Source: Anaerolineales bacterium UBA6668
Lineage (GTDB): Bacteria > Chloroflexota > Anaerolineae > Anaerolineales > UBA6668
Assembly (NCBI GenBank): GCA_002455215.1
Contig: DKKK01000110.1
Location: forward strand, 496-9,601
Direction of reading: 5' to 3'
Length of the DNA stretch: 9,106 bases
Below, in pieces: positions 1 to 7,496 of this stretch. The notes beneath the pieces were generated by a model that searched no databases, was not told the origin of the DNA, and was given only the letters and a program-made list of their open reading frames with translations. Both the position numbers and the translations under genes were made by a program. How positions within the stretch are numbered: position 1 is the stretch's first letter; each line of letters starts with the position of its first letter.

Positions 1-1584
1 TGTTGCGCCTGCTGTACGGCTGGCGGCTTGCACGCGCTGAAACTCATCCACCTGTGGGAGTAGATTATCTAGGGCTTGGGTGACTTGCTGTTGCAGGCGT
101 AAATCTTCCAGCGCACGTGCCGCATTTGCCAAGAGCCGCAACACCGCTTGTTCATCTTCCAAACTCAGTGCTTGAAAATCAACCGTCGCTTCCACAGCCA
201 AAAAGCCCAAAATTGCACCAGCAGGAAGCAAGGGTAAAGTTTTTGTGTCTGATTCAGGGGCGGTGGTTGGTGCGGAAAAAACGCGTAAAGGCATTAGGCG
301 GTAATTTTGCCATTGCACATACCATTGACTAGGTACGACTTGGATGGGGGTATTGCTGGGTGCAAATTCATTTAAGCTAGGGTCACTTAACACGCTCGGT
401 CTTTCGCCACCGACCCACACATCAATCTGCATCTGTTCGCCTTGCCCAACACTGACGAAGCCGTGTTGCGTGCGAAAAATCTCACAGACCGATGCCAAAA
501 GCGCCTCCAGATATTGATTTACATCAGTGCGGGTTAGCAAGCGATCACTCAATTGCTGAATGCGTTGTAGTTCGGCGCGGTCAGTGCGACTGCCGTAAAA
601 TAGCCAACTTTCGAGCGGTACTCGCACCAAGTTAATGATGAACTGCGGAATCAGCCCTGCCAAAACAACGCTCACCGGCACAACCAAGTCGGCAGACCAG
701 CCCCAGCGGCGGACACCTAACCGCGCAAAAGCATATGCCGCAACCACAAAACTAGCAGAAACCGGTCCCCGCAACGTCCATTTAAAAAGCCGACTGCGAA
801 TGACACGCTCGGCTTGGCGCATCCCAAAAAAGGAAACCGTGTAAACCAAGACGATAATCATCAACCCCAACACTGCATTGGCAAGCACAGCCAGTTGCAA
901 AAACAAGTGTGGGTTGTTTTCAAAAAGACTACCACCGGGCAAGAGTAGGTACGGGAATGCCCCAGATGGGAAAGCAGTGGAGCTAATCAATAGCACCCAC
1001 ATTCGCCGCCTAGCTGTGGTGGTTTGGCAACGGCGATACGCGCGATAAATGTTGATGACTGCCCAGCTACAACCAATGCTAAACAAGATGGTAAACGGGA
1101 TGAAGAACGCTCCAGCGCTCAACCATTGAGCGCTGTCTTGCACATTGGCGTGCCCACTTACTACCCAATCGGTAAATAGCGCCGCTCCAATGGAGAATAT
1201 CCCAATCAAATAGGCGATTCTTACACCCCAGAAGCGTCTACCGCGCGAAGGTCTGCCGGTGGTGGCAAGTAGTGCATCTGAAAAATGAAAGTATGCAGGT
1301 GGCATCAGTCCAATGCCAATCCATTGCAAGCGTAACCAAAAAATGATGTTGTTGTTTGCGTCAGCGGAATTGGGTGTGTAACCTACTTGCGCCATCACAT
1401 CCCCAAAATATACAACCGACAAACATGCCAATAACACCAAGGAAGTGCGAGCTACGCGGTCACGTAAATTAAAAGAGAGCGTGTACAGCAAAAGTGAGAT
1501 GGCTGTCACCAAGACGGTGACAATCAAGACGCGGTTGCTGGCTTGAAGCACACTTAAGTAAAGGTCTAAAAATTGCTGAAGCAT
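1..1584 (-). CDS. Polytopic membrane protein with C-terminal GAF-like domain (sensor-type), partial at 3' end
   Basis: The frame is open from an ATG at 1584 to the window edge (528 codons, no stop), so the C-terminus is missing. Residues 1-325 are strongly hydrophobic, with about seven to nine membrane segments (roughly 18-37, 47-66, 84-106, 121-140, 157-180, 195-216, 228-254, 272-288, 297-322). This resembles the N-terminal 7TM regions seen on some bacterial histidine kinases. A helical linker (about 335-370, with LQRIQQLSDRLL) leads into a GAF-like region at about 355-500 (ALLASVCEIFRTQHGFVSV, then GAILGFLAVEA). A Gln-rich helix that could start a coiled coil or dimerisation segment follows. 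The output domain, whether kinase, cyclase or none, lies outside the window. The start is 9 bases after the PBP stop codon with no clear Shine-Dalgarno, suggesting translation coupled to the PBP. The membrane-plus-GAF architecture is fairly clear. A signalling role is inferred. Confidence 0.8.
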   Translation of the reverse strand, partial: MLQQFLDLYLSVLQASNRVLIVTVLVTAISLLLYTLSFNLRDRVARTSLVLLACLSVVYFGDVMAQVGYTPNSADANNNIIFWLRLQWIGIGLMPPAYFHFSDALLATTGRPSRGRRFWGVRIAYLIGIFSIGAALFTDWVVSGHANVQDSAQWLSAGAFFIPFTILFSIGCSWAVINIYRAYRRCQTTTARRRMWVLLISSTAFPSGAFPYLLLPGGSLFENNPHLFLQLAVLANAVLGLMIIVLVYTVSFFGMRQAERVIRSRLFKWTLRGPVSASFVVAAYAFARLGVRRWGWSADLVVPVSVVLAGLIPQFIINLVRVPLESWLFYGSRTDRAELQRIQQLSDRLLTRTDVNQYLEALLASVCEIFRTQHGFVSVGQGEQMQIDVWVGGERPSVLSDPSLNEFAPSNTPIQVVPSQWYVQWQNYRLMPLRVFSAPTTAPESDTKTLPLLPAGAILGFLAVEATVDFQALSLEDEQAVLRLLANAARALEDLRLQQQVTQALDNLLPQVDEFQRVQAASRTAGAT

Positions 1585-1593
1585 ACAATGTGA

Positions 1594-4500
1594 CTAATCT
1601 GTCACCTGAACAGTTACGGTTGCACTGCGGCTACGATTGCCTGCCGCATCCACAGCCAAAATAAATACATCAAATTGGTTGCCGTTAGCCGGTAGTTTCC
1701 AGCGCATTGGGAAAGGTGCGACTGTGCTGGTTTCGGTCAAAACACCGTTTACATACAATTCCACCCTTTCAATGGAAAGATTGTCGGTGACTTCCGGTTG
1801 CACCACCAAAGATTCATCCTTTCGTGCTACCACCTGTCCGGCAAGTGGTGTAATCAGGTTGGCAGTAGGTGTGATGTTGTCTATTGTCACGGGCAAGGTG
1901 ATTTGTTCGAAGCGTTGGTCGGTGCGGATTGCCAAAAGTTGGATGGTATAGAGCCCGCTCAATGCAGAAACATCCCATTGCACCAATTCGCTCTCCTGTA
2001 GTACCGCTTCAGTGTGGTCGGCGCCGAGCAAAGTCCACTGGGTTGGGTTTAGCCCTGCACCCACCTGAACGCGCCAACTTGCCAACCCTTCTCCACCCAC
2101 CAGCCCGCGAATACTCACAATGCCGCGCACATAATCAAACACTTGGGGAGCGGTAATGCGCACAACACTTTGTGAACCATCGCTTGGCAGAACGAGCGTG
2201 TCGTATTCGGTGGGCGGTTGGGCAAAGCCGCTCGCTTGAATCCAGTCGTTGGCTTCAGCGGGCAAAACCATAAACACTTTTTCTTCCACCTTTTCGGGTG
2301 CGGTGTAGATAGTGGCAAGTTTACCGGTCTCGCGGTTGATTTGAAACTCCTGCCAAATGGTATCTGTGCGTGTGGGTTGTGTACCCTGCACAAACAACTC
2401 TTGCACCACTCGTGGGCAAATGGGAGTGGGCAACAAACCGGACGGGTAACAGACGGCTTGACTGACCATGCCCGTTGGGGCATCCCAGCCTGCGGGTGGC
2501 AGTGATTGCACGGCGTATTGCATCACCGCCTGCCAAATGGGAGCCGCCCCTGTCAAGCCAGTAGCTTTTTCCATTGGCGTACTATCTGTATTACCCACCC
2601 ACACCCCAGCCACGCGCTGGGGTGTGTAGCCCAGTGTCCAATTGTCCACAAAATCATTGGTTGTGCCTGTTTTGGCGGCGGCTGGGCGACCAAGCTCCAA
2701 TGGGTTGGGGCTACCAAAGGCGGCCGTACGGGCTTGATTGTCTGAGAGCACATCGGTAAGTAGGTATGCCAATTGTGGGCTGAGTATCTGCTGGGTTTGT
2801 GACTGCGAAAAATCACAAGGCTGGTTTTTACTGTCGCCACACACTTGCAAAAGGTTGCCATCACTGTCTGTAATGCGTAAAATGGCGACTGGGTCCAGTG
2901 AGCGATAGCCTGTGCGCACCAAACTGGCTGGGCGAGCAGTACCGCTCATTGCGCCATTGTTTGCCATCACGCCATAAGCATATGTCATATCCAGTAAAGT
3001 GACTTCGCCCCCACCGAGACTTAGTGCCAAACCATAGTGGCTGGCGTCTTCATTCAAAGTGTTGATGCCCATGCGGTGCGCGGTACGTAAAACATTGCTC
3101 ATCCCGACCCAGTTGGCGGCTTCTACAGCGGGGATATTGTACGAGCGGGCAAGCGCTTCGCGCATACTCACAGGACCATGAAAACGGCGGTCATAATTTT
3201 CCGGTACATAAGGCGTACTGCCGCCACTGTCAAAGGCTTTGCGCACATCCAGCATCATGGTGGACGGGGTGTAGCCTTGGCTAAAGGCTGTGACATAGAC
3301 AAAGGGCTTGAACGAACTGCCCGGCTGGCGTAAGCCATCAGCGGCGACATTAAAACTTCCGTCAATTTCGGCATTCCAATAGTCGGCGCTTCCTAGCATG
3401 GAAAGGATTTGCCCGCTGGATGGCTCAATCACCACCACTGCGGCATTTGAAACTTGGTGAGAAACGCCAATATCACTACTGCGGGGTGGGGGTAGGTAAT
3501 TTGCGGCAGTGCAGGCGCTACCATCGCTGGCAGGCAAGACAATGGCAGGGTCTGCCCCATTCAGCCGCGCCAATTGGGTACGAGCTACACACTCGCTTTG
3601 ATAATACAAATCTAGGTCAAGTGTGGTCGTGACTCGTAAACCGCCCCGATACAACAACTGTGGTGGCAGATCACGCAACAATTGTTGCATTACATACTGG
3701 CTAAAATGCGGGGCAAGCAAATCAAAACGCGTTTCAGGAGATTTTAGGCGTGCCAGTACATCATCTTGTAGCGCTTCTGCCCCTTGTTCTATACTGATAA
3801 AACCGGCATTGACCATCGCCTGTAAAACCAGGACTTGGCGTTCTTTGGCGGCAAGGGGGGTATCTATCGGGTTGAGCGCCGGAAATTGTGGGATAGCGGC
3901 AAGTAAAGCACTTTCAGAAAGGGTAAGCTCATTAGCAGATTTGTCAAAATAGACGCGGGCGGCGGCATCTACCCCATAAGCTAAATTGCCATAAAAATTA
4001 GTGTTAAGATACCAAGTCAGGATTTCGTCCTTACTATAACGATTGGTAACTTCGACCGCTAGTAGTACTTCGCGGATTTTGCGGTCATAGCTTTGTTCGG
4101 CAATCTGATTGGGCGCAATCAGCACATTTTTGACCAATTGTTGGGTGATGGTACTGCCGCCTTGTACCGCATCGCCTTGCAAGTTTTGCCAGAGCGCTCT
4201 TGTGATGCCTTGTAAGTCATATCCGGGGTTTTCATAAAATGAGCGGTCTTCAATCGCTATGGTGGCGTTGATAAAATCTTTTGGAATATCCTGCAGTTCC
4301 AACCACTGGCGGTCACCTGCACGTGGGTCAATTACTTCGTATAGGATATGCTGTCCGGTGCGGTCATACAATTGAGTTGTTTGAAAGAAAGCGTTGTTTT
4401 CGGCACTAAAGGCGGTTTGAATCTCATTCGGGCTGGGTAAATCCGCCACGTAACTGCTGTAAATGCGTGCAACCAGCCCAATACCACCGCTTGTCAGCAG

Positions 4501-4629
4501 GATGCCGAATATGGCAATCAGGGCAATTAACGCAAAGAACGCCCGTAAGACTCGTCCAAGCCATGCGTTTTTTTGCGTTTGCCGCCGATTTTTTCGGCGA
4601 TTGCGGATAATCTGAGAAGTGAGTGCCAT
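1594..4629 (-). CDS. Class A penicillin-binding protein (bifunctional transglycosylase/transpeptidase) with Ig-like C-terminal extension
   Basis: This enzyme polymerises lipid II into glycan strands and cross-links the peptides outside the cytoplasmic membrane. A basic N-terminus (RRKNRR) precedes one membrane anchor at about residues 28-54. The glycosyltransferase family 51 domain spans about 95-285, with catalytic Glu127 in AIEDRSFYENPG, the GGSTITQQLVKN motif at 157-168 and KIREVLLAVEV at 184-194. The transpeptidase domain spans about 395-710, with all three active-site motifs: SSFK (Ser438, Lys441), SYN (496-498) and KTGT (653-656). After a linker come two Ig-like/beta-sandwich segments, about 822-917 and 921-1010. 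The second has the bacterial Ig signature VELYVNGVL. At 1,011 residues it is longer than a typical class A PBP (about 700-850), and the extension accounts for the excess. The ATG at 4629 directly precedes the basic cytoplasmic tail. No strong Shine-Dalgarno is visible. It is probably cotranscribed with the downstream membrane/GAF gene. Confidence 0.97.
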   Translation of the reverse strand: MALTSQIIRNRRKNRRQTQKNAWLGRVLRAFFALIALIAIFGILLTSGGIGLVARIYSSYVADLPSPNEIQTAFSAENNAFFQTTQLYDRTGQHILYEVIDPRAGDRQWLELQDIPKDFINATIAIEDRSFYENPGYDLQGITRALWQNLQGDAVQGGSTITQQLVKNVLIAPNQIAEQSYDRKIREVLLAVEVTNRYSKDEILTWYLNTNFYGNLAYGVDAAARVYFDKSANELTLSESALLAAIPQFPALNPIDTPLAAKERQVLVLQAMVNAGFISIEQGAEALQDDVLARLKSPETRFDLLAPHFSQYVMQQLLRDLPPQLLYRGGLRVTTTLDLDLYYQSECVARTQLARLNGADPAIVLPASDGSACTAANYLPPPRSSDIGVSHQVSNAAVVVIEPSSGQILSMLGSADYWNAEIDGSFNVAADGLRQPGSSFKPFVYVTAFSQGYTPSTMMLDVRKAFDSGGSTPYVPENYDRRFHGPVSMREALARSYNIPAVEAANWVGMSNVLRTAHRMGINTLNEDASHYGLALSLGGGEVTLLDMTYAYGVMANNGAMSGTARPASLVRTGYRSLDPVAILRITDSDGNLLQVCGDSKNQPCDFSQSQTQQILSPQLAYLLTDVLSDNQARTAAFGSPNPLELGRPAAAKTGTTNDFVDNWTLGYTPQRVAGVWVGNTDSTPMEKATGLTGAAPIWQAVMQYAVQSLPPAGWDAPTGMVSQAVCYPSGLLPTPICPRVVQELFVQGTQPTRTDTIWQEFQINRETGKLATIYTAPEKVEEKVFMVLPAEANDWIQASGFAQPPTEYDTLVLPSDGSQSVVRITAPQVFDYVRGIVSIRGLVGGEGLASWRVQVGAGLNPTQWTLLGADHTEAVLQESELVQWDVSALSGLYTIQLLAIRTDQRFEQITLPVTIDNITPTANLITPLAGQVVARKDESLVVQPEVTDNLSIERVELYVNGVLTETSTVAPFPMRWKLPANGNQFDVFILAVDAAGNRSRSATVTVQVTD

Positions 4630-4654
4630 GCGCTTGCGCTATTTGGTGTGCTAT

Positions 4655-4745
4655 ATTCGACACGCTGATATTCGGCACACATGCCGAATATCGAATTGCG
4701 ACTTGTTTCTTAGTAGAAAAGCCCGGTTTTCACTTGTGCTGAATA
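4655..4745 (+). repeat. Dispersed palindromic repeat, copy A
   Basis: By-eye alignment places this next to copies at 5043-5130 and 7603-7692. Shared parts are the hairpin core TATTCGGC...GCCGAATA, a T-rich TTTCTTA followed by a purine-rich stretch with GAAAA, and a final TGTGCTGA. The left flank (CGCAGTTG in the other copies) is not recognisable here. The copy ends only 26 bases before the PBP start on the opposite strand, so it lies in the PBP promoter or leader. Homology among copies is judged by eye and is divergent. Confidence 0.45.
4667..4692. promoter_or_regulatory. Perfect 11-bp inverted repeat upstream of the PBP gene
   Basis: GATATTCGGCA (4667-4677) and TGCCGAATATC (4682-4692) are exact reverse complements separated by CACA. 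The centre lies about 50 bases upstream of the PBP start codon. It could be an operator for a dimeric regulator, a leader hairpin in the PBP transcript, or simply the core of the dispersed palindrome family. The symmetry is seen directly; the regulatory role is inferred. Confidence 0.6.
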
Positions 4746-4795
4746 TAAGCTATGGCGTATTTTACTCTATAATCGGCGCACATGAAAATTACCCA

Positions 4796-4819
4796 TATTC
4801 CCTTAAGAAACAGGGAATA
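4796..4819. repeat. Inverted repeat / hairpin TATTCCC-N10-GGGAATA
   Basis: Perfect 7-bp arms at 4796-4802 and 4813-4819 flank a 10-base loop. There is no T-tract right after it on either strand, so it does not look like a standard intrinsic terminator. The function is unknown, and this could be one more degraded palindrome in the spacer. Confidence 0.35.
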
Positions 4820-5042
4820 CTTTGAACATGAGATATCTTTAACCCAGCCATCAATTACGCTTTCACTCTGGGGCGGTTCGTAATCGGGTAACATTCTTTT
4901 GTACGTTAAAAATTCAAAAGCTATTCTTCGCTCAAAAAATGGTCAAAAGGCTCTTTCTGCATCAACTTTCACTGGTCTTGGGCTTAAAGCACTGGTTACT
5001 GTGAGCCGCACAAACAGCAAGCAAGACCATTTTGAAAAGAAT

Positions 5043-5130
5043 GGGTTTACCGCAACCGCAGTTGTATTCGACAAGAGTCGAATACAGAAGTTTTCCCTTG
5101 ATGAAATAGAACAATTTCCATCCGCGCTGA
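5043..5130 (+). repeat. Dispersed palindromic repeat, copy B
   Basis: This copy starts with GGGTTTACCGCAACCGCAG, closely matching GGGTTGCCGCAATCACAG of the copy at 7605. Its core is a perfect 10-bp inverted repeat, TGTATTCGAC (5063-5072) and GTCGAATACA (5077-5086), with an AAGA loop, followed by GAAGTTTTCCC. The right part (CAATTTCC, then CGCTGAGTATAG near 5125) aligns with CAATGTGT and TGCTGAGCTATG in the downstream copy. The strong match outside the stem argues for shared ancestry rather than chance palindromy. Confidence 0.55.
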
Positions 5131-5169
5131 GTATAGTTTTTGGGTGTCTGTAGGATTGGGGATAAAAGA

Positions 5170-5342
5170 TGCCTGTGGGCAGTTTGTTGGAACGATTTGG
5201 CTGAAAACAACCATTTGGGCATTTTTGCAAGCCTGCCATCCCTATAAAAAGATAAGCAGAACTACGAATTTATCCGGTTTGCAAAAATTTCGTTCTATAT
5301 TTTGGCACAACCGTGTCAAATATAGGCAACTGCACACAGGCA
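5170..5342. repeat. Inverted duplication of the palindromic repeat; possible structured element
   Basis: The ends TGCCTGTGGGCAGTT (5170-5184) and AACTGCACACAGGCA (5328-5342) pair with a single mismatch. A second nested pair, ATTTTTGCAA (5221-5230) and TTGCAAAAAT (5279-5288), is perfect, and a third, GATAA (5251-5255) with TTATC (5270-5274), lies inside it. The right arm also holds its own hairpin, CTATATTTTGGCAC (5295-5308) with GTGTCAAATATAG (5313-5325). Read on the minus strand, the right arm (5336-5277) matches the family pattern CAGTTG, TATTTGACA, AATATAG, T-tract. The left arm (5176-5233) shares its two ends. It could be a folded RNA or a small non-autonomous mobile element. No coding content supports either. 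Confidence 0.5.
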
Positions 5343-5620
5343 AAAAATTTAGAGCAAGAACTGACACTAGGGGGGTTGTGTCCAATTCAGTTACTCAAGA
5401 CCAGCATATTTTACCAGAATTTCATGGGCTAGACAAGAATGTCTGGTTTCTAGCGGATTTCATACGAAAATACACGGAATTTTGATAAAAATAGCCAATT
5501 TCGTGCCAGAATAGAGATTGTTTGCGATAATATGGGTTCTTGATTTGTATGGTCGGCAACATAAACCAACCGTGTGTGTTACAACCGCAGTTAAATACAA
5601 CGTAATTAACCCAAATAAAT

Positions 5621-5651
5621 CTTGGTTGGGGGTGCTGTCCAACAAGCCAAG
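5621..5651 (+). promoter_or_regulatory. Hairpin in the probable argS 5' leader
   Basis: CTTGGTTGG (5621-5629) can pair with CCAA (5639-5642) and CCAAG (5647-5651), leaving a 4-base bulge CAAG. The hairpin ends 28 bases before the argS start codon. No T-box, riboswitch or Shine-Dalgarno motif is recognisable beside it. Whether it regulates argS is unknown. Confidence 0.3.
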
Positions 5652-5679
5652 ATGCGCATCCTTACCGAATTATCTTCTC

Positions 5680-7320
5680 ATGCAATCCATTATTCCTACA
5701 CTCACCGAACTTGTTGAAAACGCCCTGCAAGCATGTGCCCAAAAGCACGCATGGCAGTTGGAGCAACCGATAAATATAGCCATCAGTCCAGCAAAAAACC
5801 CGCAATGGGGTGAATTTTCGAGCGCTATTGCTTTGCAATTGGCAAAACTAACTGCAAAAAAGCCTATAGATATCGCAAATGAACTCATGGCACACCTACC
5901 TGCTAGCGAGATGGTGCAAACTGTCAATGTCAGCGTTCCCGGTTTTCTCAATTTCTCCATTTCCCAAAATTGGCTCTCGGCTCAAATCCCGCAAATTTTG
6001 TCAACAGGTGCAAGTTATTGGAATAGCAATGATGGGCAAGGCAAAAAGGCAATGGTAGAGTTTGTCAGTGCCAACCCAACCGGTCCGCTTAGTGTAGGGC
6101 GCGGGCGTGGTGGGGTAGTGGGAGACACCTTTGCCAATATTTTGCAGGCGGTTGGGTACGATGTCACTCGTGAATATTACTTTAACAATGCCGGCAATCA
6201 AATGCGCTTGTTGGGCGAATCTTTGCAGATTCGTTATTTGCAGGTGCTGGGTGAAGCGGTTGAGCTAGGGGAAAACCACTATCAAGGTGAGTATTTATTC
6301 GAGCTAGGCAAGCGACTCGTGGCAGAAAAAGGCGAAAGCCTGCGCACTGCAGAGGTCGAAACCTTTAGCAAATATGCCGAACTCGCCATGTTTGATTCCA
6401 TCAAAGCCACTTTAGAGCGCATGAATATTTACATGGATGTGTACTTTAACGAAAACTCCCTATTTGAAGATGGTTCCGTTTGGGATGTGGTGAATCGTTT
6501 AACGGCTGGTGGTTTTACCTATGAAAAAGATGGGGCAATCTGGTTTGTTACCACCCGTTTTGGTGTGGAAAAAGACCGCGTGCTGGTGCGCTCCCAGGGC
6601 GTCCCCACCTATCGCTTGCCGGATATTGCCTATCACGAAAATAAGCTACGGCGTGGTTTTGAATTGATAGTCGATGTGCTAGGCGCAGACCATAAGGACG
6701 AGTTTCCCGATGTAAAGATGGGTGTCGAAGCCCTAGGCTACAACGCCGATGGAATTCATTTACTGATGAACCAATTTGTTTCGGTGAAGGGACAGCGTAT
6801 GAGTACCCGCGCCGGACGCTTCACCACTTTGGATGAGTTGATGGATGAAGTGGGGGCAGATGTGGTGCGCTTCTTTATGCTTCAGCGCGACTCTTCTAGC
6901 CACTTGGAGTTTGATTTGGATTTGGCGCTTGAACAGTCAGAAAAAAATCCGGTATTTTATGTCCAGTATGCCCATGCGCGGATTTCCAGTATTCTACGCA
7001 AGGCGCAGGAAGAAGGCTATTCTTTTGAGAATGCTGACCTGGCTTTGTTAGCAGAACCTGCCGAGAAGGCTTTATTATTGAAACTACTGGAGTTATCGGA
7101 AGTTGTTCGGATGTGTGCCAAAGAATTTGCTCCTCATCACCTAACTTACTACGCCCGTGACCTAGCAAGCGCTTTCCACGCTTTTTACCGCGATTGTCGC
7201 GTGCTGGACAGCCAAAATCTGCCTTTAAGCACTGCTCGTTTGCAATTAACTGCCGTTGCCCAAATTGGCTTGGCTCGCGCCTTGCATTTGTGTGGCGTTT
7301 CGGCTCCCGAAACCATGTAA
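5680..7320 (+). CDS. argS: Arginine--tRNA ligase (ArgS), class I
   Basis: ArgS attaches arginine to tRNA-Arg in the cytoplasm, using ATP. The N-terminal ArgS domain is at about residues 1-95. The Rossmann catalytic core at about 122-400 has the family stretches SANPTGPL (130-137), REYYFNNAGNQM (164-175), LGADHKDEFP (334-343) and the KMSKS-equivalent RMSTR (373-377). A DALR-type anticodon-binding domain runs from about 425 to the end, closing with the usual GVSAPE-M tail. The length of 546 residues is normal. The frame is open back to 5518, but the 54 extra codons show no ArgS similarity and overlap hairpins and a repeat remnant. MQSIIPTLTELV at 5680 is a natural ArgS start, though no Shine-Dalgarno precedes it. 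Oddity: the HIGH motif reads S138-V-G-R141, with neither histidine. All other motifs are intact, so I call it functional rather than a pseudogene. Confidence 0.96.
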   Translation: MQSIIPTLTELVENALQACAQKHAWQLEQPINIAISPAKNPQWGEFSSAIALQLAKLTAKKPIDIANELMAHLPASEMVQTVNVSVPGFLNFSISQNWLSAQIPQILSTGASYWNSNDGQGKKAMVEFVSANPTGPLSVGRGRGGVVGDTFANILQAVGYDVTREYYFNNAGNQMRLLGESLQIRYLQVLGEAVELGENHYQGEYLFELGKRLVAEKGESLRTAEVETFSKYAELAMFDSIKATLERMNIYMDVYFNENSLFEDGSVWDVVNRLTAGGFTYEKDGAIWFVTTRFGVEKDRVLVRSQGVPTYRLPDIAYHENKLRRGFELIVDVLGADHKDEFPDVKMGVEALGYNADGIHLLMNQFVSVKGQRMSTRAGRFTTLDELMDEVGADVVRFFMLQRDSSSHLEFDLDLALEQSEKNPVFYVQYAHARISSILRKAQEEGYSFENADLALLAEPAEKALLLKLLELSEVVRMCAKEFAPHHLTYYARDLASAFHAFYRDCRVLDSQNLPLSTARLQLTAVAQIGLARALHLCGVSAPETM

Positions 7321-7332
7321 TTGGGATGGGTA

Positions 7333-7370
7333 GTCGGGTTTTACCACTCGGCAGTAGTGGAAAACACGAC
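7333..7370 (+). terminator. argS: Stem-loop after argS, probable terminator
   Basis: Starting 13 bases after the argS stop, GTCG-G-GTTTT-A-CCACT (7333-7348) pairs with AGTGG-AAAAC-A-CGAC (7356-7370) around a 7-base loop CGGCAGT. That gives 14 base pairs with one mismatch and one bulge. Position and stability fit a transcription end or mRNA 3' stabiliser. No T-tract follows directly (CGAAATAAGG, then TTTTA), so it is not a textbook intrinsic terminator. Confidence 0.55.
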
Positions 7371-7496
7371 CGAAATAAGGTTTTACTGTTTGTAAACTGT
7401 TCTGCTCTGAGAAAGCCGAGTCGAGCCAATATTGTTTACGCGGGTGAAAACCACACTCCTTCATCAAGCTAACTTGTGGCAAACTAGATACTGAGT

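Larger units (their letters stand above)
4630..5679. other. Long divergent non-coding spacer rich in hairpins and repeats
   Basis: These 1,050 bases separate the minus-strand PBP operon from argS and must hold the promoters for both. Short open frames exist (84 codons at 4899-5153, 113 codons at 5144-5485). They overlap each other and the palindromic repeats, lack ribosome binding sites and encode no recognisable domain, so I do not call them genes. The content I can support is a set of inverted repeats, listed separately. A perfect TATAAT occurs at 4768-4773 on the plus strand, but no matching -35 box lies at normal spacing, so I do not call a promoter from it. Confidence 0.75.

Noticed and set aside
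2115..2864. Several open frames of 61-122 codons inside the PBP gene in other frames
   Set aside because: They are shadows of the PBP coding sequence, with compositions typical of out-of-frame translation and no start signals.
4768..4773. Perfect TATAAT as a promoter -10 box
   Set aside because: There is no -35-like hexamer at 16-18 bases upstream and no gene follows directly. One hexamer is expected by chance in AT-rich DNA.
5042..5056. T-box-like sequence TGGGTTTACCGC upstream of argS
   Set aside because: It only partly matches the T-box antiterminator consensus (AGGGTGGNACCGCG) and lies over 600 bases from argS. The same sequence recurs downstream of argS as part of the dispersed repeat.
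4899..5153. 84-codon plus-strand open frame in the divergent spacer
   Set aside because: It has no ribosome binding site or recognisable domain, it covers the repeat copy at 5043-5130 with its perfect palindrome, and other frames overlap it. It looks like a chance frame.
5359..5392. GTGTCCAA-type sequences (5378, 7800; CTGTCCAA at 5635) as possible transposon ends
   Set aside because: They share only about 8 bases, have no paired inverted copy, no target-site duplication and no transposase. The pairing AACTGACAC with GTGT...CAGTT is weak.
5144..5485. 113-codon plus-strand open frame
   Set aside because: It spans the nested inverted duplication at 5170-5342, has no Shine-Dalgarno and encodes nothing recognisable.
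5518..5679. 54-codon N-terminal extension of argS
   Set aside because: The extension shows no ArgS similarity and crosses a repeat remnant and the leader hairpin. MQSIIPTLTELV at 5680 is the usual ArgS start, and the resulting length of 546 is normal.
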